DNA of 64,000 nucleotides from Paraspadella gotoi (Eukaryota; Chaetognatha): NCBI GenBank assembly GCA_051294375.1, contig CM119266.1, positions 4,292,931 to 4,356,930 of the forward strand, read 5' to 3'. Shown piece by piece: positions 23,405 to 35,175 of this stretch (position 1 is its first letter; each line of letters starts with the position of its first letter). The notes under the pieces were generated by a model. It saw only the letters and a program-made list of their open reading frames with translations, ran no database searches and was not told where the DNA came from. The position numbers and the translations under genes were made by a program.

Positions 23405-23504
23405 NNNNNNNNNNNNNNNNNNNNNNNNNNNNNNNNNNNNNNNNNNNNNNNNNNNNNNNNNNNNNNNNNNNNNNNNNNNNNNNNNNNNNNNNNNNNNNNN
23501 NNNN
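23405..23504. other. Assembly gap (100 N)
   Basis: Exactly 100 N, the usual placeholder for a gap of unknown length. Upstream exons or the promoter of the FReD gene may be missing here. Confidence 0.98.
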
Positions 23505-23941
23505 AGATAATAAGCTAATTATTATAATTAGCAACTATGCATAATTAATAAATAATAATTTTTTTTCAGCATAACACTTTACCATTAGACCAAGTAATGT
23601 TAGAGTAATTTTTACTGAGAAAAAAAATTATATCGTTCAAGTATTTTGAGCACAGTATGCAAATTAAATTTTTTTTAAAAAATGATGCTCAAAACAAAAC
23701 TTCAAAATTTTTTTTTGAAATATAGAATGGGGAATAGACCATACCGAGTTCCATCCCACACATGCATATCAAGTCATTCCATTCATTATTATAGATGATA
23801 TAGCTTCCCTGGACTTATGAAGGAAAGCCAAGACCGGTACTGTATCAAATAAAATTGAAATTCCCTAAAATATGAAAAAAAATATTCATCTACCTTCAGT
23901 TAAGATTACGAGCGAAATTTTGATTGAAATCCAAAATCGTT

Positions 23942-23943
<2 letters not shown>

Positions 23944-23993
<50 letters not shown>
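23944..23993. repeat. (GA)n microsatellite
   Basis: About 50 bp of GA, roughly 130 bp upstream of the TATA box of the secreted-protein gene. GA tracts in animal promoters can bind GAGA-type factors; here this is only a possibility. Confidence 0.9.
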
Positions 23994-23997
<4 letters not shown>

Positions 23998-24073
23998 AAG
24001 ATATCTTCAAAGATTCAATCAGTCGATTATTACCAAAATAAAATTGTATTTCATCATTTATTGTAAATATGTG

Positions 24074-24081
24074 TATAAAAG
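24074..24081 (+). promoter_or_regulatory. TATA box
   Basis: TATAAAAG, 70 bp upstream of the ATG at 24151 and correctly placed for a start site near 24105. Confidence 0.6.
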
Positions 24082-24150
24082 AAAATTCAAATTCGATTTG
24101 AACGATCCCTTTGAAAAAGTTTCAATTTTACTTCGAAGAATTATTCTAAA

Positions 24151-27100
24151 ATGAAATCATATTTAATTTTAGTCCTTGTCTTCTTGTTGGGCAATCAAGG
24201 TAAAAAAAGCTATTTTATCTAATTTACACTCAAACAATTTGTGCAAACAATGACGGATCTGCCCACGATCATTATCGGTAATTAATTAGGCAATTAATTA
24301 ATTAATTTGATCCAAATTGTTTGTTTTTAGGTCTTTTCGTCACTAACTATGACAAAAGCAATGACAACGATGATAATAATGCCGATAACGATTGACTTGA
24401 TTGATTTGATTCGAATATTAATTAATAATTAAATAAATTGATTGATTGACTAATTAATTGATTGATTTATTACTGATTAATTAATACATCTTGGATTTAT
24501 ATTTAATATAAATAAGAAAAAAAAAGCATAATCAATTAGTGAAACAGTTTTTTTTTTGCCGGATCTGCTTACAGCAGATTCCGGCTCTATAATTCACTTT
24601 GTCGGTCCGTCGGTCAGCCCGCCAAATCTTGTGGGGCATACACTTATATCATGTCAGAACATCGAATTATGATAAATTATGCGAAAAAAATTATGTCTGT
24701 CTGTGTCTGTCCGTCTGTCTGTCTGTCCGTCCATCCGTCCCACCTTAGCAAAAATATCCATTACTCGTGATTGGATGGATGGATTGGAATGAAGTTTTGT
24801 GTGTGGGTAGGGAAGTATGTGATTGAGCTAAAAATGAGTTTAATGGAAAAAACCAAAAAAATGTATTTTACTATTTGAACGCCAATTTCTCATGAGTGGA
24901 AGGGCCGATTGACTTAAAATTTTCTATGTGGGTAGGAAAGTGTGTGATTAAGCTGTAAATAAAATTTCGATGGAATCGTCCGAATGAAAATGAGTTTAAA
25001 TGGAAAAAACAAAAAAACCTGTTTCACGAATTGATTATGCTTCTTTTTCTTTTTACATTAAATGTAAATGTAAGATGTATTAATTAATCAAATAATTAAT
25101 CAGTTAATTAATCAATTAATCAGTCAATTAATCAAGCAGTCAATTAATAAATCAATTAATTATTAAATCAATCAATTATTTATCTATTAATTATTTAATT
25201 CAATTAATCAATTTATTTATCAATTAATTAACTATTTAATCAATCAATCGATCAAGTCAATCGTCATCGGCATTATTGTCGTCATCATTGCTTTTGTTGT
25301 GGTTAGTGACGAAAAGACCTAAAAACAAACATTTTGGATCAAATTAATTAATTAATTACTGCTAATGATTGTGCGAGTGGAAATCAGTTTAAACGGAAAA
25401 AACAAAAGTCATATTTACTTAAAGCATTTTTCCTTATATTTACTCATAATTATTATATTGATTAAAAATTGAATAGATAAATTGAAATGAAATTTTGTTT
25501 GTGGGTAGGAAACTATGAGATTAAGCTGGATATAAGTTTTTGATGGAATCGTAGGAGTGGAAAAGTTTAAAACAGAAAACCGAAAGACACATTTATGTCA
25601 AAAGTTTCTCTCTATCTCTCTCTGATTGATTGACCAAATTATGCTGGTTGACCAAATTTTGCAGTTGCGAATAGTATGTCAGTTGACCAAATTATGCCAG
25701 CTGACCAAATTACGACAATTGACCAAATTATGCAAGTTGTTCGAATTATGCAAATTATGCAAATTATGCCGGTTGCCAAATTATGCCAGTTGACCTAATT
25801 ATGTCACCTGACCAAATTAAGCAAGTTAACCAAATTATGCCTGTTTACCAATTTATGCCAGTTGACCAAATTATACCAGTTGACCAAATTATGCCAGTTG
25901 ACCAAATTACATCACTTGAGCATATTATACCAATTGACCGAATTATGCCTGTTGACCAAATTATGCCAGATGACAAAATTATATCAATTGACCAAATTAT
26001 GCCAGATGACCAAATTATGTCAATTTACCAAATTATGCCAGTTGATTTAATTATGCAAGTTGATTAAATTATGAAAGTTGACCAAATTATGCAAGTTGGG
26101 ATTGGCATAGCTACTGGTAATGATTGATAGATCAATTGATTTAGAGATTTTTTCATAGATTTATTAAGATGTCTGTTATGATTTGTTATAATCACATGTT
26201 GAGATTCAGACAAATTACCAGGATTTATCATCGGATTAGCTTATTACCGCTTAATTATCGTAGGCAGATCCGACATTGTTTGCTCAAACTTGTTCCTTTT
26301 ATTTTTTTCTTTCGCCTCTTTGGCGATCTATCTCACTCTACACTCTCTTTTTCTCCACTCCCTCTCTCTCTCCTTTTTCAACCTCTTTCTGTCTCTCTCC
26401 CTTCTCTCATTACCAACAGCCCTTCAAGCTTCGGCCAACTGCGTCAATCCGGGCGTGCTCGCCCTCCGCGTCTCCGCTGGCTCAGGCATCAACGTTTATG
26501 ACGCATGGACGATGGGTGAGTTACGAATTAAATAAAGAAAAACCAATCAAGTATATTAAGAAGACCCTGTCAAGTAAGTCAAGAAGACCTCTTCAAGTAA
26601 GTTAAGAAGACCTCTTCAAGTTCAGAAGACTGTCAAGTAAGTTCAGAAGACCCAGTTTAATAAGTTAAGAAGACCTGCTGAAGTAAGTTATGAAGACTCA
26701 GTCAAGTAAGTTAAGAAGACCCGGTTTAATAAGTTAAGAAAACCCGGTCAAGTTAAGAAGACTGTGACAAGTAAGTTAAGAAGACCTGTTCAAGAAAGTT
26801 AAGAAGCCCCTATCAAGTTAGTTAAGAAGACCCTGTCAAGTAAGTTTAGAAGACCTCTTCAAGTATGTTCAGAAGACCCTGTCAAGTAAGTTAAGAAGAC
26901 TTCTTCAAGTAAGCTCAGAGGACCTCTTCAAGTAAGTTAAGAAGACCCTGTCAAGTTAGTGAAGAAGAGATATTCAAGTAAGTTAAAATGACCCTGTCAA
27001 GTAAGTTAAGTTAAAAAGACCCGGTTTAATAAGCTAAGAAAACCTGGTCAAGTAAGTTTGTGGCGGGCGCCATGAGCGTCAGCTGATAAGATGGCGTTGA

Positions 27101-30100
27101 CTGGAAAAGGGAGACGGCCTTGACGTCCATCACGTGGCACAATCAGTTAATTTGTTTATTAATAAAACGTCTCTAACCAATTTGCTTGGTTAATTATAGA
27201 AGCAGACCTTAATAAAATATAGATATTCAGTTGCTTTTGCCAGCAAGCAGCTACAATATCTATATGAATAACAATAATAAAGAAAACATTAACATTAATA
27301 AACATGGTAAAACTTAATCCACCTTCAACTAGCAATTCATTCATCTGAAGAGAAGAAAAAAGAAATGAAGTAACAATAATAAAATATATGTTGAGATAAC
27401 TGGTGCAATCTATCAGTGAATAGTTGCACTGTTCATTTGTTCATAGTTTAAGTAACATGCTACTTAATATAATTAGATAATTGGAATATCTATAATTTAT
27501 ATACACGTGTACACGTATACACGTGTGGCGTTTGCCAATGAACGCCTGCTTGTTGTCCATTAATCCCGAGATCACATCTCGGTGATGATTTTTTTATTTA
27601 TATTAGATTTATTTGTTATTTTGTTAAAGAGTTTAATATTAATATATTAGAGATAAAGTTCATCATCTAATAATTGGCTGCTTGCTCTGATGGCTGGATC
27701 TTGGTGAGAAGTTAAGAAAACCCTGTAAAGTAAGTTAAGAAGACCTCTTTTAGAGAGTTAATAAGTTAAGAAGACTTTTTTTCATTCCTCTGCCTTTTCT
27801 TTCACAGGCCCAAACCTGTTTTTTTTTTAGCCCCATGTTGCCGACCATGACCCTCACCACTACTTTGAAAAGTTCGTTGCTTAGCCTAGCTGGGCCATCA
27901 CCTCACCATCTCAGGCCCTACTTTGTCTGGCTCTGCTAAGTCTGAATTTTTCAATCATTGTTCAATAACTTACCATTCAATATGATATGTTTATACAGTA
28001 GGGTGGAGTGATGAAAAGATTGAGTGATTGAACATTATTTTTTTGCTGCCTATGGACATATAATTAATGAATTTTAAATCCTTTTAAAATTTTTTTTAGC
28101 ATAACAGTATAGCAAATTCAATTATTTATGTAGTAATATCCTTATAAAATCGTCAAATTTCAAAATAAATTTTTTTTATTTTTAAGAACTGATTTGGATT
28201 CGCTGTAAAAAATTAAGAAACTTTTATAAAATATGTTATAAGATATTTTAATGTTTAGATCACAAAAAATGACTAAAACGTTTTAACATATATAAGTTTC
28301 TACTACAGATAATAAAAAAGTCAGGAATTTTCACCTTTTTTCTTATTTTAAACATTGAAGATGACAGAATTTTTGATAACATGTTTTATATTTTTGATTC
28401 AACTTTTTATGAAGAATCTGAATCTTTATTAAAAGTTTTATAAAAATTATTTTTAAAATTTATTATTTTATAAGGATATTACTACAAATATATTATATTT
28501 TACTATTCTGTTCCCGACATAATATGAACAAAATATTTTTTGTACTAGTCAATCATACTATCTCACATCTAAATATCATTGTTCGATCATTCAAATAAAT
28601 TTTTTGTTCTTGAGTGCTCCACTCTATTATACAGTACATTCTAATGAATGAGTTAATTCAGACACATTAATTATATATTCAATAACTAGTCAATAAAACA
28701 ATTGCGTTTTATTTCTCTTTTTTTTAGTTAATAATTATTTGATAATTTATGCATTCAGGAACTGATGACAGATTGCAGACCGGTAACGGCAGGATGTACG
28801 CCGATCCAGCGATGGCGTTCGAAGGAGGTTGGATCAACAAGGTTTTGCTCAAACATTGGAAGGTTTCATTCGCCAATGGATTGTTTACTGAGGTAAAATT
28901 AATAATTATGTCATGTCAAAAAAGTTAAAGGATTCTGTATGATAAAGTCATGCAGGGGAAAAAAACGCTAGCCTTGCAAGACTCATAACTGCAAATCTTA
29001 CAGCAGTCCACCCCTACTGCTGATTAGGGTGGAGTGATGAAAAGATTGAGCGATTGAACATTATTTATTTGCTGCCTAAGAATATATAATAAACAAATTT
29101 TAAATCTTTTTAAAATTTTTGTTAGTATAACAGTATAATAAATTCAATTATTTATGTTGTAATATCCTTATAAAATCGTTAAATTTTAAAATAATTCTTT
29201 TTATTTTAAAGAACAGATTTTGATTTGCGTAAAAAACTAAAAAAACTACAGAATAAAAAAATCATAAATTTTTACCTTTATCCCATTTTAAATACCCAAG
29301 ATGACAGAATTTTTGATAATATCTGGCATCTTGATTCCTCTGCGATGATATATTTTAAATTTTTGATTCAACTTTTTATGAATAATCTGAATCTTTATTA
29401 AAAGTTTTAAAAGAATTATTATATTAAAAAAATATTATTACAAATATATTATATTCTACTATTCTGTTCCCGAGACTATATAAACAAAATATTTTTTGTA
29501 CTAATTAATCATACTATCTCACATCTAAAAATCCTTGTTCAATCATTCAAATAATTTTTTTATTCTTGAGTGCTCCACTCTACTGTTGATGAACTGTTAA
29601 TGAAAATTCGATTCGAGGAGGAGAGAGAATGCTTAATCTTAGGCCACTGGATCTTAATTTTATGTCACTGGAGTTGCTGAGAAAATTTGACGGGTGATAT
29701 TTTGATATGTTGCATGACTTCAATGAGTTTTTGTTCCCTCAGGTTCGGTTTACAATGTGGAAAGCTGATAAACCTGTTGTTGACATATTGTTCGATGGTA
29801 AAGGCAGCAACACGAACTTCTGGTTTTACCCCAAGAACATCATTAAAGTCCTCCAAGGCCCCAGCATTGATGTGGATGGAGAGTACAACCAATTCAGTGT
29901 CATAGCTGCACATGCAGCTGGAAGGCATTTCTATGTCAACCGAAATTATGGCGGATGTATAAAAGATTATGGATATTTCTTTATATCAGACAAGTGAGTT
30001 TGATAAAAAAATGCGTCCTCCCAAGTTTTTTCTTTTCCATTTTCAGCAAAGATAATATTTTTGGATACTTATTTTTTCAGAGCAAATGATCCATGCCAGG

Positions 30101-30225
30101 GGCATTTTAATGACGGGAAAAAATGGGATAATTTCCCGGTTTTCTTTTACTCATTGGATAAAGAAGGGACTCTATGGACGAAAGCCTTGGGAATGGCGGA
30201 CACAGTGACAATCACTGTTTTTTAA
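24151..30225 (+). CDS. Secreted protein of unknown family (224 residues)
   Basis: Five exons join perfectly in phase: 24151-24199, 26420-26515, 28759-28892, 29743-29993 and 30081-30225 (TAA). Exon 1 encodes the hydrophobic signal peptide MKSYLILVLVFLLGNQ, with likely cleavage around LGNQALQA. The mature part has three cysteines (ANCVNP, YGGCIKDYG, NDPCQGHF), many aromatic residues and alternating hydrophobic stretches (KVSFANGLFTEVRFTMW, NQFSVIAAHAAGRHFYVN), suggesting a compact beta-rich extracellular fold. I do not recognise the family; a lectin-like role is only a guess. The promoter has a TATA box and a GA tract. Introns 1 to 3 are dominated by mobile DNA, yet all splice sites are intact. 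Confidence 0.8.
24233..26294. mobile_element. 2.06-kb inverted-repeat element filling intron 1
   Basis: Starts AACAATTTGTGCAAACAATG and ends with the inverse form CATTGTTTGCTCAAACTTGTT. Inside are an inverted pair of AT-rich arms (about 24290-24540 and 25030-25330), a central GGATCTGCTTACAGCAGATTCC hairpin block with GTCTGTCC microsatellite, and a TTGACCAAATTATGCCAG minisatellite. No transposase frame is visible, so it is non-autonomous. It occupies almost the whole intron (24200-26419). No matching target duplication is visible at this copy. Confidence 0.65.
25640..26100. repeat. 18-bp minisatellite TTGACCAAATTATGCCAG
   Basis: About 25 imperfect copies. Frames open through it only because the unit is six codons long. 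Confidence 0.9.
26545..27060 (+). repeat. ~23-bp tandem array of GTAAGT-containing units
   Basis: About 22 units of the type CAAGTAAGTTAAGAAGACCC. Almost every unit contains AAGTAAGT, a near-consensus animal 5' splice site. It begins about 30 bp after the true exon 2 donor (26516). Further units occur at about 27710-27775. Confidence 0.9.
27999..28626 (+). mobile_element. hAT-type MITE (copy 1)
   Basis: 628 bp, ends TAGGGTGGAGTG and (inverted) TAGAGTGGAGCAC, with a perfect 8-bp duplication TTATACAG at 27991-27998 and 28627-28634. Eight-bp duplications and 5' TARNG ends are typical of hAT transposons. Non-coding. Located in intron 2. Confidence 0.85.
29025..29582 (+). mobile_element. hAT-type MITE (copy 2)
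   Basis: 558 bp, same ends and interior as copy 1 with internal deletions, flanked by CTGCTGAT (29017-29024) and CTGTTGAT (29583-29590), seven of eight bases identical. Located in intron 3. Confidence 0.85.
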
Positions 30226-30379
30226 AAAAAAAAGAACAACGCCTTCAATATGACTAAAAAGTCTTTCATGATATCATTCCAAAATGATACATAGTTACAG
30301 AAAAATACATGTTCTAGCCTAATTTGTAGTTCATTCAAATAGCGATGTCGCCGGCGATTCACGCACGAGTAGCAGGTGT

Positions 30380-30467
30380 GGTTCTAGTTGGTTGGCGACT
30401 TTGCCATGGCGATATCGCCAAAGCCCTGGCGATATCGCCATGGCGAAGTCGCCAACCAACTAGAACC
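30380..30467. repeat. Near-perfect 41-bp inverted repeat (hairpin)
   Basis: Arms 30380-30420 and 30427-30467 pair with a single mismatch around a 6-nt loop AAGCCC. Each arm holds its own palindrome GGCGATATCGCC. It is GC-rich in an AT-rich setting and lies about 155 bp after the stop codon of the secreted-protein gene, so it may be in the 3' UTR. Confidence 0.9.
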
Positions 30468-30483
30468 TAAGATTTGTACTTTT

Positions 30484-32661
30484 AACAAGTTTGAGCAAAT
30501 AATGTCGGATCTGCCTACAATAATTACGTGGTAATCAGCTAATCAGATGATAAATCACAATAATTCTTTCAATTTGTGATCCTAACTGATCATAACAGAT
30601 CATAACATGTAAATCGCCTGAAAGGGATTAAACTGAACTGTTAGTATGGTAGAAATAATTATTATTAAAGTACAAATAATTTCTTTAACTATTATTATTT
30701 TTTCAACTTGCATCATTTTTTAAACTTGCCTCATTTTTTAAACTCGCATCATTTTTTCATCTGGCATCCCTTTTTTAACTCGCTCCATTTTTTCAACTTG
30801 CATTATTTTTTGAACTTGCATCATTTTTTCAACTCAAATCAGCAGATTCCAACTCTATAAATCACTTTGTTGGTCCGTCGGTCTCACCCCTAAATCTTGT
30901 CGGTAAATCATTTTTATCACATCAGAACATCATATTATGCTAAATTAAGCCAAAAAAAACGATGTCTGTCTGACTGTCTGTGCATAACATAAGTCACAAT
31001 AACTTAAATCTTTTTACTAATTTTAACCCATAATTACTCGAATTAATCATAATTGGATGGATAGATTGAGATTAAATTTTGTGTGCGGGTAGTAAAGTGT
31101 GTGATGAAGCTGGATATAAAGTTTAGATGGAATCGTGCGAGTAAAAATGAGTTTAAATGGAAAAAACAAAAGTCACTTTTATTTGAATCTTTTTAATAAT
31201 TTTAATTAAACATTCATGAGTAAGCAGAAATAATAAAATGGAGCAAGATAAAAAAAATGATGCGAGTTAAAAAAAGATGCAAGTTGAAAAAAATTATGCA
31301 AGTTGAAAAAAATGATGCAATTTGAAACAAGTTTGAGCAAACAATGTCAGATCTGACTACTATAATTAAGCGGTAATAAGCTAATCCGATGATAAATCAT
31401 GGTAATTTTTCTGACTCTCAATTTGTGATTATGACGCGATGTACAGTCTCGTAGAATAAACTGCAGTTAAAAAAAATTTTTCATTATTGATTTTTTTATT
31501 TTTTATTGTTTCTCATCCTAGGTCATTACTCCGTGAATGTTATGTATAAAAATTAATACAAAATTTCTTAAAGCTCTCAATAAATACATAAATGCCGTCA
31601 GAATTCAAACTAAAAAGAAGATTGGTTTACTCTGTACTGTATAAACAATATATCTCTTAAAAAACAATCTCCTCTGTTAAAGCTGTCGTTTGATATAAAA
31701 AACTTCAAACATTTGTCTGTTCATCTGTCTGTCTGTCCGTCCTTTCTCCTATACCTTTAAAGTCTTATTACTTATGTTTGGATAAATCAATTGAGTTGAA
31801 ATTTTGTCCGTGATTAATAAACTAGTTCATTGAGCTGGAATTCCAGTTTCAATGGAATCAAGCTAGTGGAAGTAGGTTTAAATAAAAAAGTAAAGTTAAA
31901 TTTTAGTTTATTAAATTAATTTGTATTTAACATTATTTTTAGATGCGCCGAGATTAAGAGCCACGCAAGTGTATCAAAAACTGGTCAGTGTGTCTGTCAG
32001 ATTGTCTATCCAACCTATGTACATAAAAACATACACCATAATTTGGCTTGGAAATTGCGATAAAAAGTTTTTATTTTTGTTATATTCTGTCAATTTTGAT
32101 TAGACCTAAAGCTAATCTTCAATTTTTATTTACTACAAAATTGAATATATGAAGTCGTTTGAAAATAAACGACACAATTTATGTAATTTATTGTAGTAAC
32201 AAGAACCATAACATCAACTGCAAGCTTGTAAAATTTGCAGAGCTTTAACATATCTCACCCTTAACTCTGATGATTTTGAGGCAAAGTCACTGTCTCTCTT
32301 TCTCTCTCTCTTTCTTTCAGATAAAATTATTGATTGGCTGATTGATTAGTTGATTAAAAGATCATCAATGATCGATTATCATTGCATACATTGTCACAAT
32401 AATAAATGGTTATCATTGCATCAATAAATCCTTTATATTTTTATATCTCTGAGATAAAATGATTGATTGACTGAATTCAATCACGTTGATTGACAGATTC
32501 TTTTATTGATTTATTAAAAAATCTGTTATGATTACGTAATAGGGCCATGATAAAAAGTTTTAATAAACTTAAACCAGTAATTTCATTATTTCCACCCCCT
32601 AAATCTTGTCGGGCATTCACTCAGATCATGTCAGATCCGACATTGTTTGCTCAAACTTGTT
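30484..32661. mobile_element. 2.18-kb inverted-repeat element, second copy
   Basis: Begins AACAAGTTTGAGCAAATAAT and ends with the inverse, TTGCTCAAACTTGTT; the 6-bp word ACTTTT stands on both sides (30478-30483 and 32662-32667). Inside: the AACTTGCATCATTTTTT minisatellite, the same GTCGGTCCGTCGGTC block as in the 24233-26294 element, and an extra internal copy of the end at about 31330. No coding frame of note. Confidence 0.65.
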
Positions 32662-32667
32662 ACTTTT

Positions 32668-34214
32668 AAATTAATATTTAACATTGAAAAAATCTTAATG
32701 GGTTTTCAAATGACAGTGTTTTTTTACAGGCACTTGTAAAATTGTCACCATGTACAATAGATTTCATTACCGTTGGTCACTTTGTTGTACATACAATTGC
32801 TGACTCTCTTTCTGTCTCTCTCTCTTTCTTCCTAAACTAGTGCCACGCTTTCACTTTTCAATCACCTGGTTACAAAAAAAAATAATTGTGATAGCCTCGA
32901 ACGAGCAACCTTAGCATCTTAACAATCAGAATTCTCTCTCTCACTTTTGCTTTGGCTCTCTCGCTCTCACTCTTTGCTTCACTCTCTCTCTCAGTCGCTT
33001 TCTCTTTGTTTCTGCATCAATTTCAGAACTTTTGCTCACTTAAAAAACATTACAGTATTATTATTAAAAGTAATGGTTTATCAAAATTAATAGCAAATGA
33101 TCACAATAACATAAGATAACAAAAAATTGTCCTCCATATCCTTTTTGAATACTTATGGAAAACATAAAATAAAAAAAAATAAAGAAAAAATGAAAAATTT
33201 ACCAAAAAAATTTTCAGACCATGCTCACTGAGAATTATAATTTTGCCTAAAAAATAAATAAGTCAAAAAAATAAAAACATCAGATTGTGACAAAATCAAT
33301 TGGGAAAAATCTGATTTTTTTCAAAATGCAAAATTATTTCACAAGTTCCTTATTTATAATTCTCAATGAGACAAATGTTTTTTCAAAAATGTTTTATTCA
33401 ACTTTTAAATTAATTAAAAATCATTTTAGTATACTAAATTTTAAAATATTTTTATAAAAATATATACCTAAAGTTCTAAGAAGATGAATTTCCCAAAAAT
33501 GTTACTTAAATCTTTCTTAAAACACCAAACAAGTCACAGCTACAAAATGAATACAAAAAACTAGAAAAAAGCAATATTGTTTTGTCATTCTGATTTAGAG
33601 ATATTTGGTTGATTGTTATGCCTTAAATTTCCTTTAAATTAAAAAATAATAGGTTTAAAAGATAGCTTTTTATCTCTAGTAGTAAATTGAGTTTGAATAT
33701 AACTTTTTTTTATCAGCAAGTTTAACCCAGATCAATTACAATGACGATGGTATTAAATTTTTTTACCGTTTTAAGCTACTTTTAGCCTGATTTTTTACAT
33801 ATTTTGATTATCTTTGCGACCTTACTGATAAAAAACAGTCATGGTAAAGAGAGCCTATGTTCGTTTAAATATAAGGCATATGTTAGTAATCAGACAGAGT
33901 AAAGATTTTGGTCACAATATAAAGAATTTTGCATGAGAATAGCGTGAATAAATTTTTCCACGAGACTGTGCAGTGTGCACCGCGACTTATAACAAATCAT
34001 AACAAACTTCTTAATAAATCTTTGAAAAATTCTATAAATCAAAAACTTATATCTGGCTTAATCTCATAGTTTACTACCCACACACAAAATTTTATTTTCA
34101 TTTATTTATCAAATTTTTAATTAATATAATTATTATGAGTAAAAATATAAGTAAAAATGCTTCAGGTAAATATGACTTTTGTTTTTTCCATTGAAACTCA
34201 TTTCCACTCGCACG
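32668..34214. other. AT-rich intergenic DNA, no gene seen
   Basis: Contains short CT-rich microsatellites (about 32820 and 32930-33010) and otherwise unstructured AT-rich sequence with short open frames lacking codon bias. Confidence 0.5.
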
Positions 34215-35145
34215 ATCATTAGCGATAATTAATTAATTTGATCCGAAATGTTTGTTTTTAGGTCTTTTCATCACTTACCATGACAAAAGCAACGACGACG
34301 ATGATGGCGACGGCAACAATAACGCTGATATCGATTGACTAAATTGATTGATTAAATAATTAATTAATTGATTTATTGATTAATTAATTAACTACTTGAT
34401 TAATTAACTGATTAATTATTTGATTAATGAATACATCTTGCATTTACTTTTAATATAAAAATAAAAAGAAGCATAATCAATTAGTGAAACAGGTTTTTTG
34501 TTTTTTCCATTTAAACTCATTTCCACTCAGACGATTCCATGGAAACTTTATTTCCAGCTTAATCACACACTTTCCTACCCACATACAAAATTCAAGGTCA
34601 ATCGCCCTATCCACTCATGAGCAATTGGTGTTCAAATAGTGAAATATATTTTTTTGTTTTTCCAGTTAAACTCTTTTCCACTCATACGATTCAATCGAAA
34701 CTTCATATCCAGTTCAATCACACACTTCCCTACCCACACACAAAATTTGAAGTCAGTCGTCCCATCCACTCTTGAGTAATTGGCGTTCAAATAGTGAAAT
34801 ATATTTTTTTGTTTTTTCCAGTTAAACTCTTTTCCACTCGTACGATTCAATCGAAACTTCATATCCAGTTCAATCACACACTTCCCTACCCACACACAAA
34901 ATTTCATTCCAATCCATCCATCCAATCACGAGTAATTGGAGTTTTTTGCTAAGGTAGGACGGATGGACAGACAGACAGACAGACAGACGGACGGACGGAC
35001 ATTGTTTTTTTGCATATTATATCATAATTCGATATTCTGACATGATATATGTGAATGCCCGACAAGATTGAGGGGGCGGACCGACGGTCCGACAAAGTGA
35101 ATTATAGAGTCGGGATCTGCTTATAAGCAGATCCGACTAAAAATA
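34215..35145 (-). mobile_element. Interspersed repeat, inverted copy of the 24540-25330 block
   Basis: Reverse complement of the arm-plus-core found in the intron 1 element: AT-rich arm with CATGACAAAAGCAACGACG, two to three ~130-bp internal units (CAATCACACACTTCCCTACC, CACTCATACGATTCAATCG), GACAGACAGACGGACGG microsatellite, and the GGTCCGAC / AGCAGATCCGACT end. The internal units also make an open minus-strand frame at 34632-34925 that is not a gene. Confidence 0.7.
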
Positions 35146-35175
35146 CCAAGGACATTTTCGATGTTGACCTCTTAC

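Noticed and set aside
24331-24403. Alternative second exon giving a 37-residue secreted peptide after the signal peptide exon
   Set aside because: It splices in phase, but the same sequence occurs in the repeat copies at about 25260-25330 (inverted) and 34255-34340, so it is the arm of a mobile element; exon 26420-26515 is the real continuation.
25640-26100. CRISPR-like regular repeats
   Set aside because: Contiguous tandem minisatellite without spacers, in an animal genome.
26276-26605. Overlapping plus-strand frames of about 100 codons around exon 2 of the secreted gene
   Set aside because: They run through the CT-rich acceptor tract and into the donor array; only the in-phase 26420-26515 segment is supported.
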